Part shown: piece after piece, positions 12,041-22,642 of the stretch
Layout of the letters: every line of letters starts with the position of its first letter
Position numbering within the stretch: position 1 is the stretch's first letter
Assembly (NCBI GenBank): GCA_016802295.1
Contig: JAESIW010000071.1
Span: 62,001-126,000 of the forward strand
Length of the DNA: 64,000 bases
Reading direction: 5' to 3'
DNA from: Brachionus rotundiformis
Taxonomy: Eukaryota > Rotifera > Eurotatoria > Ploima > Brachionidae
Program-made: the position numbers and the translations under genes
Notes under the pieces: model-generated
The model's database searches: none
Seen by the model: only the letters and a program-made list of their open reading frames with translations
What the model was told of the DNA's origin: nothing

Positions 12041-12370
12041 GAACGTTACAAAAACCAATTACACTATCTGAACCACTTGTTTCATCTATTGAAATGTCTA
12101 AAAAAGTTTCATATTTATCTTTATTTAATTTTTATTTATTTTAGTTTTAAAATTACCAGTTATTTCTTTACACCAAATTATACATAAATTTGATAAAGTA
12201 GAGGAATCTGTTAAAATTGATAAAATTAAATTTGAAATTTAGGGAAACAAAGGCATCTACCTTGAATGAAATCATCAATTTCTTTTGCAACTTCATTACA
12301 AAATTCATTCTTTTCTATTTCGTGTTTTTCCTTTAATGAGTAAATAAATTTGACTTTTTTATCTTTAGAA
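12041..12370 (-). pseudogene. Possible hAT-like transposase remnant
   Basis: On the minus strand three segments stay open: about 12365-12264 (KFIYSLKEKHEIEKNEFCNE, then VAKEIDDFIQ), about 12204-12155 (SSTLSNLCIIWCKEIT) and about 12103-12041 (ISIDETSGSDSVIGFCNVL then stop). The order STLxN...C...I followed by ISIDET resembles the start of the RNase-H-like catalytic core of hAT/DUF659 transposases. In contiguous reading the segments are separated by stops. They could be joined by GT-AG splicing in constant phase, so either a decayed element or a spliced small gene is possible. I favour debris. Confidence 0.33.
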
Positions 12371-12604
12371 AAAGAAAGCTACCATCTTCGAATTTGATTC
12401 CATTTTTAGCCTGACTCGATATTTTTTTATTACTTTATTAATTATTTTTTCAAATAAAAAGAATGAAATTATTCTGACAATTTTTTTTGTCGAATAAATC
12501 ATTAACTATCAAGTTAAACTATTTTTTGAAAAAAAATTTAGAATAACCGAGATTGTTTACGAGTTAACCTTTAGAAGTTAACAATATTTTTCATATTCTT
12601 CTAG

Positions 12605-12750
12605 CGCTTCAAGCTGTTGATGCTCCGAACATTAGAATTTATTTAAACTGCTTTTTTAATTTTGTAGCAGATTTCGGATCATCAAGCTCAAAAGAGTTAT
12701 TTCACTTTGATGAACAGATGGTTGCGTTTTGTTTAATGTACTTAAAATAA
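12605..12750 (+). CDS. Possible terminal exon, unidentified
   Basis: After a TTCTTCTAG acceptor-like site an open frame of about 48 codons runs to TAA near 12750. Its less AT-biased codons give ALQAVDAPNIRIYL, then ADFGSSSSKELFHFDEQMV. I cannot place its upstream exon or its family. It may belong to the same transposon debris as its neighbours. Confidence 0.3.
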
Positions 12751-13904
12751 CTAGTTGCTAATGAATAAAATTTGATCGTCCCCATAAATGATATTTTGAA
12801 ATATGATAAAATTGGTCAAATTTTAAAATCGTAAGAACTATTAGGACCTCCCACATGTGGCAAGTAGAACGAAGGCTAAAAATTTAATTGAATAATATTT
12901 AATATACGCTTACATGTAATGTAAATTTGAAAAAAAATTTTATAAAAATATTTTCTTAACTTGATTGATTAGATTTATTTTTTATATTTAATTTGAATGC
13001 TATTTTGCAGATATTTTTGAAATGAATTCTTAAAGTTAATTCATTTAAATGCCCATGTCAAAAAGACCGATTAACACTCCATTTATTTAAATAAAATATG
13101 TTTTACAAATTAAAAATTAATTGTTTAAAAAAATAATTTTATAATTATTTAAAAAAATAAAACATTGAAATATTTAATTAAATTTTTTGAATTTTTTTAA
13201 AAAATCTGAAAAAATTAGATTAATATTATTAAAAATTGAATGCTTAAATGTTGTAAATTTCAACATTGATCTCTTGATCACAAAGCAATTTATAAGTCGT
13301 GAATAGAAAAATTCAAAAGTTTTTTCACCATTTACTGATTTAGACGTTGGTTCTATCAGATTCTCACTGTTTCTTAAATTATATTTTAAATTTCTTGAGT
13401 CATTCTTCTTTAACTTTTCTCTTAGATTTTCAGGAGAGTTGTGAAAAATAAATAAATACAAATAAATATGTTATAAATATGTTGAAAATTTTAATATATA
13501 TATCAAAACGTGTTACATTAATATCAACAAAATTAAATTAAATATAAATTCTAATATCTAAAGATAAATACTTTGAATTTAAATGATTTTTAGAATCGAT
13601 AATCAAATTTAAAATGCCGTTTAATTTTCTCTTAATTAATAATTTCAAATTAAGAGAAAATTCAAACATCGAAGGATAAACCCTCTGAATTGAAACTTAG
13701 ATTAATCATCAACTTCGAGATGCCATCTAAATTTGTAAATTAAGTTTTTAACATTAAGGGTTCTTTTTATTAAGAAATTTTAATAAACAAAAGGCAATAA
13801 ATAAAATTATTTTTAAAAAATTTATTTTAATTTTTAATTAAATTTGAACAAAAATAAATATGTAAACAGTTAAAAAAAAATCTAACTTGAAAAGAATACA
13901 TTGA
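12751..13904. other. AT-rich stretch, no supported gene
   Basis: A minus-strand open frame at 13174-13461 (95 codons, Lys/Asn/Phe-rich) lacks an ATG and any family signature. I do not annotate it as a gene. Nothing else stands out. Confidence 0.5.
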
Positions 13905-14288
13905 TTAACAGTCATTTGTATTTTTTACCAATTTTTCAAGAAGTGAAATGACTGTCTTTTGAAATGATGGATCTTTGAATTTTTGATTTGAAAAATAATC
14001 AAACAGATTAACAACACCCTGGACTGCTGTAACTATCGCAGATAAAAAAAGAACCAAGTCATTAATGATGCAAAATGTAACGACCAACTTGTTTATTTTT
14101 ATTTGTTTATTTTTTTTATCATTCATCATTCTTAGATTAAATTTCCCATAATATAGTTGGTAATTTACATAATGGATATAGAATATATATAATACTGTCA
14201 TAAACTTGAAAAAAATTAAATTAATATTAAAAAAAGTTTGAATCAGATGAGAAGTCTATTTTAAATTTTAAATAATGATATTTACCAT
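13905..14288 (-). CDS. Small membrane protein, unidentified
   Basis: An exon at 13905-14204 is entered by a TTTTTTTCAAG acceptor and joins in frame to an upstream exon whose visible coding part is just the ATG (14286-14288, followed by GTAAAT). The product is about 101 residues. It starts MFMTVLYIFYIHYVNYQLYY, then has a basic segment (DKKNKQIKINK), a hydrophobic stretch (LVVTFCIINDLVLFLSAIVT) and an amphipathic tail ending LEKLVKNTNDC. One or two membrane segments are likely. No family is recognised. It sits with the other short-exon genes in the block between the duplicated YTHDC1 ends. Confidence 0.45.
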
Positions 14289-14948
14289 TTCTGTTCAGAT
14301 TTATTTGATAACTTAAAATAAATGATTAAAAATATGCTTATTTAAATTTTAAGAATTTTTTTCAAGTGAATATGAAGTTCAATAGAAAAATTGTAAAAGA
14401 ATTTTGAGATTGGAAAATTCATCTTTGAATTACTTTTATTGAATCTTTTAAAATCAAAATTTTTAGCTCTATCATTTATCTCGATAGTCTCGACTATCCA
14501 TAACTTATTTTTTGTATTAGTGTTCAGGCTTTATAAATTTTTTTTAAAAGTAGTCTCTTTAGCACCGAACTAAACTATAATATTAAGGCACAGTTGTTCA
14601 AAATGTACTTAAGACCAGTGCTCCTTTATGAACTGAATGCTCTAGCCATTTAAATGATAGAAACAAGCAAGATACAATTCACTGAATCAAATATTCTTAA
14701 AAGTATGTTTGGACTGCCAAAAATTCAAAGAGTACTGCATATGCAAGGTCTTAGGAATTGGACGAATAATTTTTGTTCTAAACTCAAAAACTTGTTCTGA
14801 AGATGAAACAAGCTTAAAATTGAATTTCTAAATTCTTCAAAACTTATAACTAAAAATAAAAAAGTTACAGATAAATAAATATATATATTTGTTGTTTAAA
14901 ACCATAAATTGTAAAAAAATGCTAGAATTTTAAAATTAAAAAAAATAT
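14289..14948. other. AT-rich spacer, no gene seen
   Basis: This is 660 bp without a supported exon or RNA gene. Confidence 0.5.
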
Positions 14949-15504
14949 TTAATTAAATTTGAATTTAAATCTACCATTCTTTTTTGAGTTTCTATCTAAA
15001 AAAAAACAATAAATTTTATTTCAATTTGATTTAAATATAAATTATCTTTAAACTCACTTGCTTCGTTGAATTTAAAACGCTCATTAAATATTTGATTTTC
15101 ATTTTCATACATGCCATACAAATAACGTTTTTCCCAAAATATTTTCAGTTCCTTTTTATCTTTTTTATTTTTTTAATTTTAAAATTAATAATTTAAAATA
15201 AAAATAAAACCTAAATTTTTTATTTTGCGATCAAAATTCTCACACTCTTGTGGATATTTTGCTTTGAAAATAATAAAAATAAGATTTTAGCGAATGTTTT
15301 GTCATTCTTTTTTATTTTACCTTTAACTTTTAGTTCAATATTTTTTAGTCTTTCTATAAATAATGGATATTCTAATAATAAAATAAAAAGAAATATACTA
15401 TTTTAAATTTATAATTTTATCAGGATTTTTAAAAAATCACCTTTTCTCATTGATTCTGAAAAAAGAAACATTTCTTCGATGCTTTTGATTTTTTTCCCTT
15501 CCAT
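14949..15504 (-). CDS. Small Lys-rich protein built from short phase-1 exons, unidentified
   Basis: Five exons join with constant phase 1: 15441-15504 (64 nt), 15321-15371 (51 nt), 15211-15261 (51 nt), 15058-15159 (102 nt) and a last exon of about 50 nt ending at the stop 14949-14951. All introns are GT-AG and 50-70 nt. The product is about 106 residues. Exon products are MEGKKIKSIEEMFLFSESMR; YPLFIERLKNIELKVK; KYPQECENFDRKIKNL; KKELKIFWEKRYLYGMYENE and NQIFNERFKFNEA; then a basic tail. It has no signal peptide, no membrane segment and no known domain. The equal-length first exon and matching exon phases link it to the gene at 11344-11886. The frame staying open through five exons is the support. 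Confidence 0.55.
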
Positions 15505-15907
15505 TTTGATAGATAATAATTTTAGCTTTTTTACTAAAAATAAAATTTAATAGAGAGCTTAATTTTTCCTTAAATGGATTGAATTTAAAATATTTTTGTC
15601 AGAGCATTCTATTCATTTTAAATTAGATTAATATAATCTTTGAAAAAAATTAATTTCAAAAATCAAGTGAATGATTTTAAAAAATAATCGTGTTTTTGAC
15701 TTTTTTGAGAATATAAAATAAGAGTTCCCATTCACAGGATTAATAATTAATTCAAATCAATTTTTGTTTTATATAACTTGTTTTTTGAAGAACAAGCTAA
15801 TTAATGGCAATCATTTAAGTTAATGTTTTTAATATTGCTCATAAAAACGGGCCGTATAAAATTTTTTTTATAAGAATAAACAAAAATCAAAAATTTTGAC
15901 TTCTTAT
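15505..15907. other. AT-rich spacer, no gene seen
   Basis: This lies upstream of the 14949-15504 gene and before the duplicated YTHDC1 tail. No supported feature. Confidence 0.5.
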
Positions 15908-16073
15908 CTTATCGAAAAAGAAATAAATCGCGATCCAAAAACAGACACTGACCATATAATACCAAAATTTCTGATTGTTAAAAATCATTTTTTTTCTCTT
16001 ATTTTTGTTTGAGTTTTTGAAATTTTAAATGTAAATACTTAAATAATAACAGATAATAAAAAATATTGAAATA
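15908..16073 (+). pseudogene. Duplicated YTHDC1 3' end
   Basis: About 166 bp nearly identical to 8325-8490: CTTATCGAA.AAGAA.TAAA, then TCGCGATCCAAA, the TGA stop and ~120 bp of 3' flank, in the same orientation. It has no open YTHDC1 frame upstream and cannot be functional alone. It marks the right edge of the accessory block. Confidence 0.88.
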
Positions 16074-16338
16074 ATTTATTTTTTTTAAATGTTTATTAAA
16101 ACATCTAATTTAGTTTAATTTTTTGAAAATTAATTTAAACTTAAAATCAAAAATTAAGTAAAAAATTATTAATTTTTCGTAATTAAGAGAAAAAAGTCTA
16201 AGACCGATAGTTAAATTAATATATTAAAATAATTTGAAAAAAATGTTAAATTTAAAATTTCATTTTTTATTTTAATAAATATGTAAATAATTTTAAAAAT
16301 AATGCATAATTTCTAAAAATTATTATCATTATTTAAAG

Positions 16339-17586
16339 ATGACAATTTGTAAATTTTACATGCAGGGAAACTGCCGGTACGGAAGTAGTTGTAAATTTGA
16401 ACATCCAAGGGGTAATTAGATAATTTTTCATTAATATAAGATTAGTGAAAAATTTAAAGGTCAGTTGAATTATCAGGACCAGAGTCGAGATTACCGGTAT
16501 CAGTCTTACCAATCTCGTTCACATACCCAAACGCAATTTCCAAGACAAGAGACGCAATACGCACCATCAAGAGACGCTCAAAAAGAAGAAAACCTAACTG
16601 GAAATGAATTTTTGTATTTTATCTCAAATAAAAAAGTCTACAAGTTAATATCTTAAAAAAAATCATAAGAGATCATGTCCGAAAAGATATGAGCGATTGG
16701 ATTAATTCATCGGCATGGAAATTGTCGTGCTATTCTTATTCTAGGACGGCTCCATGCATTCCAGGTTTTTAAAAGAATAGCTTCAATACAATTCTAAATC
16801 TTATTCCTTTCCAAGTTCTTCAAGACTTTTCACCTGAAGAGGTTCGATTTTCTTTCTATGAGGCCAAAACGAAAAATAATCTACCTCAAGCGGTATATTT
16901 TTAAAATTAAGCCAAATATAAGATTAATTTCTAATCAACTATCTAGATAAATGAATATAATAACAAAATGAATGAAAACTTAAACATCATCAAACAGATG
17001 ATAAATCCAAATCAGCAAACCAAAGAATATTTGGTGAGAAATGCCAAATTAAATAATTTAAAAGATATCTTTAAAAAAATTTTAGCTAAAATATTTTTAT
17101 GAATCGGAAAAATTAAACAAAAATGTACCATCTTTGGACGAAAAAAAATCTGATAATCCTTTCATGAAAATAGTCCAGCAAAAAGAAATGCAGAAAGCTC
17201 AAACCCAACCGATGGCAATGCAGACATCTCATATACCAACTCCAACATTTGGTACTGGATTCGGATCCATATTTACCAAAGCGGCCGAACCAGCTCCTCA
17301 AATTAATCTGGCACCTCGTCAAGAAGCTTTTCAGATACCAGCTTCGAAACCGGTTGAGACAAACTTTTTTTCTAAAATTGTCCAAATGAGTGCCCCATCT
17401 AATGTATCAAACCAGAACACTTTTTTTGGCCAGAAGCTACCTTTGATAAAAGAACAAATACCAGAAAATAATGCATTTTACAGTCAAATGAATGAAATTG
17501 GTCAACAAGATATTAATGAGTTTAAGATGAATGAATTTACGATTGGTCGTATACCCAGTATTCCACCAGCAAAAGAATTTTGTTAA
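16339..17586 (+). CDS. NUP42: Nucleoporin NUP42 (NUPL2/hCG1)
   Basis: The protein begins with a single CCCH zinc finger (MTICKFYMQGNCRYGSSCKF, then EHPRG) as in NUP42. A polar Gln/Arg/Tyr-rich stretch follows, then the helical middle (DFSPEEVRFSFYEAKTKNNL) and a region with FG-like repeats (FGTGFGSIF, NTFFGQKL). It ends EFTIGRIPSIPPAKEFC, matching the family's KFTLGKIPLKPP C-terminus. NUP42 sits on the cytoplasmic face of the nuclear pore, where with GLE1 it stimulates DDX19 in mRNA export. Exon 1 is 16339-16411 and exon 2 starts at 16460. About six exons are separated by introns of 45-60 nt. The FG region is short compared with vertebrates. An AAAG directly precedes the ATG. Confidence 0.88.
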
Positions 17587-17682
17587 TTAAAAAACTTGAT
17601 CGAATCATATTTATTGATGATAAAAGAAAATATTTTTACATTTTTTTAATTAATACAAAAAATAAAATATTCTAAGATAAAT

Positions 17683-18659
17683 TTATGCTTTCTTAAAAAA
17701 ACTGGTTAAAGTTGATTGATGTTTGGCTGGTTGTTTGGCACTTGATTTAACAGCACTCTTTTGTTTATTATCCTCGCCAAATTTTGTCTTTTTGTCTTTT
17801 GGTTCACTTGTGTCCATGGGTTCCTGTTTAATTGAACCTTTTATGTTTTCTTTTTGATTTGAAACGTCATCTTTTTGCTTATGTAAATCACTTGTAGGCT
17901 TCTTGGTTGTCTCAACTACCTTTGGCTTAACTTTTTCGACTACAGGCTCATTTTTGACCACTGTAGTAGCTTGTTCCAGCAAATTAGTTGGAATTTTGTC
18001 ACTAAATTTCACAGATAAATTTGATTTTCTACCAATTAAACAATGATTTAAAAGAGATAAAAATTATTAAATTTGGACATATTTACCTATCTATGTTGTT
18101 CGAGAAGTCAACATCGTTCGAGTAAAGAATATTAAAATCCTTCATAAATAGGATAAAAAATTAAATTTAAATAAAAAAAAGTTAATTACTTCTATTTTAG
18201 AATTTTGAATACTAAAGACTTTTTTTGATAGGATTTTGCATTCTTTTTCCATATAATCAACATCGGTTTCATTTACCAAATTTATTTGTTTACACTTGGT
18301 TTAAATTTTCAAGATAAAACCGAATAAATAATTTTAAATTAAAAAAGATACTTTAGTTTGATGATTTATTCCTATGATTAAAAAAGTCACATAAAATTTA
18401 TCATCTGGACTATCTTGGCGTTTTTTTTCAATGAATTTAGCAAGCAATCTTTATTAAAAAAAATGGTAATTAAGAATAAAATAGATTAGCTTCTTACTCT
18501 TGAGCTTGATTAGGTGATATATCGAATCTATTATTAAGTTCTTTATAAGATACCTAAAAAAATTTATAGAAAAAAACCAAAATGTGACCCAAGGTAGATT
18601 ACAATTTTTTCCTGATCTTTGAGCAAAATTTCTATCTCATTGTCATAATCTAAAACCAT
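17683..18659 (-). CDS. POLD3: DNA polymerase delta subunit 3 (p66/POLD3)
   Basis: Several short N-terminal exons give MVLDYDNEIEILLKDQEKIV, SYKELNNRFDISPNQAQE, LLAKFIEKKRQDSPDDKFYV then TFLIIG, and the segment VDYMEKECKILSKKVFSIQN. These correspond to the POLD3 winged-helix domain that binds POLD2. The C-terminal exon (17683-18012) is Lys/Glu-rich and disordered. It has a SUMO-like VKNEP/IKQEP pair and ends in a canonical PCNA-interacting peptide, QSTLTSFFKKA. POLD3 is a replication accessory subunit that also acts in translesion synthesis and break-induced replication. At about 220-250 residues it is roughly half the vertebrate length, which fits many invertebrates. It is convergent with NUP42, about 96 bp away. 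Confidence 0.85.
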
Positions 18660-19019
18660 GATTATCTAATATAAAAGAATTTTTTTTAGATTAAAAAATT
18701 TTAATTTCAAGACTAAAAACTAAAATTTTGAAATAAAATATTAAAATAAAAAAGCGATTATTTTATTAAAATTATGATTAAATATTTTCAGTCTTCCAAC
18801 AAAAACCTAATCAATTGACAAAATAAATTTTAATTTATCATTTATTAATATAAAAATTTTTAACAAAAATTTAATGATTTATTTTAATTGTAAAAAAAAT
18901 TATTTATTAAATATTTTAATATTAACTTTTTAACTAATTTAAAATTTCAATGCATGTACTCAACTTTTAATATTTTTAAAAGAAACATTAATAATTTTAT
19001 TTGTAGAAATTAATTCAAA
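18660..19019. promoter_or_regulatory. Spacer between POLD3 (-) and the F-box gene (+)
   Basis: These 360 AT-rich bases between divergent starts presumably include both promoters. An acceptor-like ATTTGTAG ends at 19006, 13 nt before the F-box gene ATG. Confidence 0.4.
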
Positions 19020-20456
19020 ATGTTTGGTTTAAGAAAGCGTGCCAAATTAATACAAGGAGAACAAGTCCAAGAATCTAGTCTGACAAATTTTAATAATTTA
19101 CCTGTTGAAGTTTATTACTGCATATTCGATTATCTTAAATTAACTGATGTAATCAATCTACGTCTTTTGAACTCGTTTTTTAGAAACTTAATTGACAACT
19201 CAAACTTTATTTGGAAAAAAAATTCAATAAAAATCGATTTTGGCTCGAAAATTGAGCTGGACAAAGTAGCTCATTTCATTAAACAGAAAAAAATTCGTCA
19301 CATAAAAGCTACCTGTCCAAACACTTTGACAAAAAGTCAATTAAAACTTCAAAAATCACTACGATTCGACACCAGCCAATGTTATGATCTCAAATTAATT
19401 AATTTAAACATTTTTTCGTTTAAATGTTTAAATTTTTTTAACAATTGTTCTAGTTTGAAAATAGACTCGTTCATAAACACGTGTGGTTCAGTGCTTGGTC
19501 AAAAATTGCAAGACAACTCGAGCTCTGAATTGCAGCCAATGGACAGAACACATTCCCTTGATTTATCATGTCTGGTCTATGACACCAAAAGCAGTAAACA
19601 ATTTGTATGGGACTGCATTTTGAGGGAAAACTGTCTTTTGAATAAAATTCACCACTTATTTCCCAATTTAAACCATTTATCTATTCATCATTACAACGGA
19701 TGTCTGCACAAATTGGTAAAAAAAATCTCCAAATTGGCTCAATTAACATCATTGGAATTGAATTCATTTAAAAAAGTTAAAAATTTTAGCTTTGAAAGAA
19801 TTAACAAAGCCAAAAAAGGCCTTGCTTTAACACAAATTAAGTTTATTATGTGCTCATTTTCAGTTGTTTTTAATCTCATGAGCATAATTGAGATGGCAAA
19901 GTGTAAAAAATTGGTTATGATTGTCAGAGATGGTATCTTGGATGAGATAGAAAATGAATATTCTGTTAAGTGTTTTCAAATTTTGTCAGACTTTGAAAAT
20001 TTGGTAGATTTTGAGACAAATTTTTATCATTTGGAAACATTTTTTGTCCTAAATCGGTATGTTCTGAGACAAAGTTTTTTTTTCAATTTGAAAAATTTAT
20101 TTCTAGTCGATGACGAAAGCTCATCGAAAAGTTTTAATGTAGAAAAATTTGTTGATATATTTATGAATAATAAGTATTATTTTAAAAGCTTGGAATTAGT
20201 TTGTCTAAAGATGACTTTTGAATGCATGAATAGGTGTAAATTGACCAATTTATTTAATTTCTTTACCAAAAATGCTCCCAATTTGGCAAAATTTTACTTC
20301 GAACTCAAATGTACTTGTCTAAATTGGCGGAGTAAGAGAGCATGTTCGTTTTATATCAAAGGTTTTGATCAATTTGTAAATGATTATTTTTGTTTTTATT
20401 TTAATATAAAATGTGATCAAAATAGAATAAAAAATTTTTTGACTTATTTTTTTTAA
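19020..20456 (+). CDS. F-box protein, intronless
   Basis: The product has 478 residues. Residues about 25-62 (NNLPVEVYYCIFDYLKLTDV, then INLRLLNSFFRNLID) form an F-box, the SKP1-binding module of SCF ubiquitin ligases. The rest contains irregular leucine-rich segments (HLFPNLNHLSIHHYNG, LAQLTSLELNSF, FFNLKNLFLVDD, NAPNLAKFYFELKC), suggesting an FBXL-like substrate-binding region. I cannot assign an ortholog. The gene has no intron, unlike most of its neighbours. Intronless, divergent F-box genes often belong to lineage-specific families. Confidence 0.8.
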   Translation: MFGLRKRAKLIQGEQVQESSLTNFNNLPVEVYYCIFDYLKLTDVINLRLLNSFFRNLIDNSNFIWKKNSIKIDFGSKIELDKVAHFIKQKKIRHIKATCPNTLTKSQLKLQKSLRFDTSQCYDLKLINLNIFSFKCLNFFNNCSSLKIDSFINTCGSVLGQKLQDNSSSELQPMDRTHSLDLSCLVYDTKSSKQFVWDCILRENCLLNKIHHLFPNLNHLSIHHYNGCLHKLVKKISKLAQLTSLELNSFKKVKNFSFERINKAKKGLALTQIKFIMCSFSVVFNLMSIIEMAKCKKLVMIVRDGILDEIENEYSVKCFQILSDFENLVDFETNFYHLETFFVLNRYVLRQSFFFNLKNLFLVDDESSSKSFNVEKFVDIFMNNKYYFKSLELVCLKMTFECMNRCKLTNLFNFFTKNAPNLAKFYFELKCTCLNWRSKRACSFYIKGFDQFVNDYFCFYFNIKCDQNRIKNFLTYFF

Positions 20457-22642
20457 TTTAAATTTAGATAACTTGGAAATTTAATCAAATATTAAGAACT
20501 CGTTTCAGTCTACTTTTATGAAAAGCTAATTTAATTAAAAGGTAAGAGCAATTGATAAAATTTTCAGAATAATTTAAAAATATTTATTCGTTAGTTTAAA
20601 ATTTTGTACTAAACAAATTATTAATACCTTTTAAAGTCTAATTAATATTCATCAAATAGAATTATTCAATTTTTCTACCTAAAATTTCTACTACCATTTT
20701 TCTGAATCAAAATGAGCTTTTATTTGATCAAAAATTTAAAAAGACCATATCAGAAAATATAATCATTTTAAAAGAATTACTGCTTGGTATAAATGCCTTT
20801 GTAAATTTTATTTTTTTAAAGATATTAATTAAAGTGATTTGAATCTTGAGGTAAATTCCTCAGGACTAAATTTTGATTTCTTTGGGCACTTTTTTCTTGT
20901 TTGCCAAATAAATTTTTAATCTGGCTTTGCTTTTATTGGCATACTCTTTTTTCAACAAGCACATTATTAGCTTTTATGATTTTTGCTTAATTTTAGGATA
21001 TAAACAGCTAAAACAAAGCGATTTTTAATCATTTAAATTTAGCGTTTCCGCATATGTACGTATAACGCTTTTTTGATATTCTTGGCAAAAGATAATTTAA
21101 ATTGGATTAAAGGACCTTATTGCTCTAGCCAAAGAAATAATGGACACACATAGCAACAACAACAACATCAAAATTAGTTAAAATTTTTTCTCAAATCATT
21201 TTATATTTTCTCTTTCAATCAAAAATTCAAATTATCTTATTATTATTTTTTTCCCCAATAAACATTGTTTTATGATATTAAAAATCCAAAATAAAATGCC
21301 ATGCTTTTTACGTTTTAAATGAATCTGGATCAAAAGCAGTTTGAAGTAACCAAAAAAAAGTAAAAAAAAAAAAGAAAATTCTTTATCTTTTCCAAAACAA
21401 GTTTTTCCAATTCATTTTCAAGCTTGAGTGGATCACAATTTTGTCAATTGCCTGCTAAATTTCAATAGATCTCGACAATAAGTCAATAATTTATTATATT
21501 CTTTAGGTATGACCTAAGGTAAAAGCTTATGTGAAAGTGAAAAGAAAAGTGTGTATTTAAATTTCCAAAAAGCATAAACTAAATTTTTATTTTAGATAAC
21601 CTAGTCCCTACATAATCCCTAAAGTTGATTTCTTAAGTTTGTTTTTAAGATATATTTATATGTATATATATATAATCTATAATGCTTTAGCCGCATACCT
21701 TTGCAATAAATTTGATTAAGTTGCTTCATATGTTCCTATGTTATTCTAGTGTTATTTTTGCCAAAAGTTTATGGAATTATAACACAACTAGTTGAAATTA
21801 ATTACCGAATTAGAAGTTTACAAATATGTTGCAAGGTATTTAGCAGTCTTAAACGATGATTAAACAAAGCCTAAGCAGTTGGGCTTAATGAGTATAAATA
21901 TGCGTAGCTATTTGGCAAATCGTAAGCTCATTTTGCCACCGAGTAATATGATATTTTCGGTTATGCAATCGATATCCAATATCGATGCTCCAAAAACCAT
22001 TTGCCAGGCTTTGGTTTTAGCTAAATAATTGTATTCAGCTATTCTAAGTTGGTTTTTATTTAGAGTTTTTGTTATGTTACCAAAAAATAAACTAACTTTT
22101 AATTAAATAAAATGAAAAACTGAAAAATCTAAAAAAAGGTTAATTCAAATAAATATTTTTTATATAAAATATAAACATAGAAAAAGATTTTTGCTTTTTT
22201 AGTACTCAATTTTTTACTCAAAACACAAAAAGTAACTACAACAACTAGAAATGAAAAAGAAAAAGAGGTTTTTGAAACAAAATAATTGCAATTTAGCAGC
22301 AATTTAGAGGCATATAAAAACGAGCTAGTAGCGATATTTTGATTCGCTTTATATTTTTTTTTTATATTTTATATTTTTTATATTTTTTTATTTTTTATAA
22401 TTTTAAAATTGTTTAACAATATTCACAAGTGTACATGAATTGAATTCAATTTACGTGTCTACTTTGAGTCAGATGCATCGATCTTAAACTAATTTGTATC
22501 TGACAAGTAGCCATGTGGATTTGGTCAATTGAAGCGTCAAAAGATATTTTGTGAATTTACTTTATTTTGCTTTTTTATTTTTTAATAAAATTTAAAAAAA
22601 AAATTAATTATTTTTTGTTACTGCAGTTATACAATTTAAATA
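20457..22642. other. 2.2-kb non-coding region with no convincing gene
   Basis: No conserved coding exon was found. One 42-codon ORF (21900-22028, starting MRSYLANRKLILPPSNMIFS) follows a TATAAATA sequence. It contains a perfect 8-bp palindrome (ATCGATAT-CCA-ATATCGAT, about 21968-21988). I regard it as unproven. Short AT dinucleotide runs occur near 21655-21675. The region presumably carries regulatory sequence for NCAPG. Confidence 0.45.

Noticed and set aside
13174..13461. Minus-strand 95-codon frame
   Set aside because: No ATG, very AT-biased, no splice context or family match; could be an exon but is unsupported.
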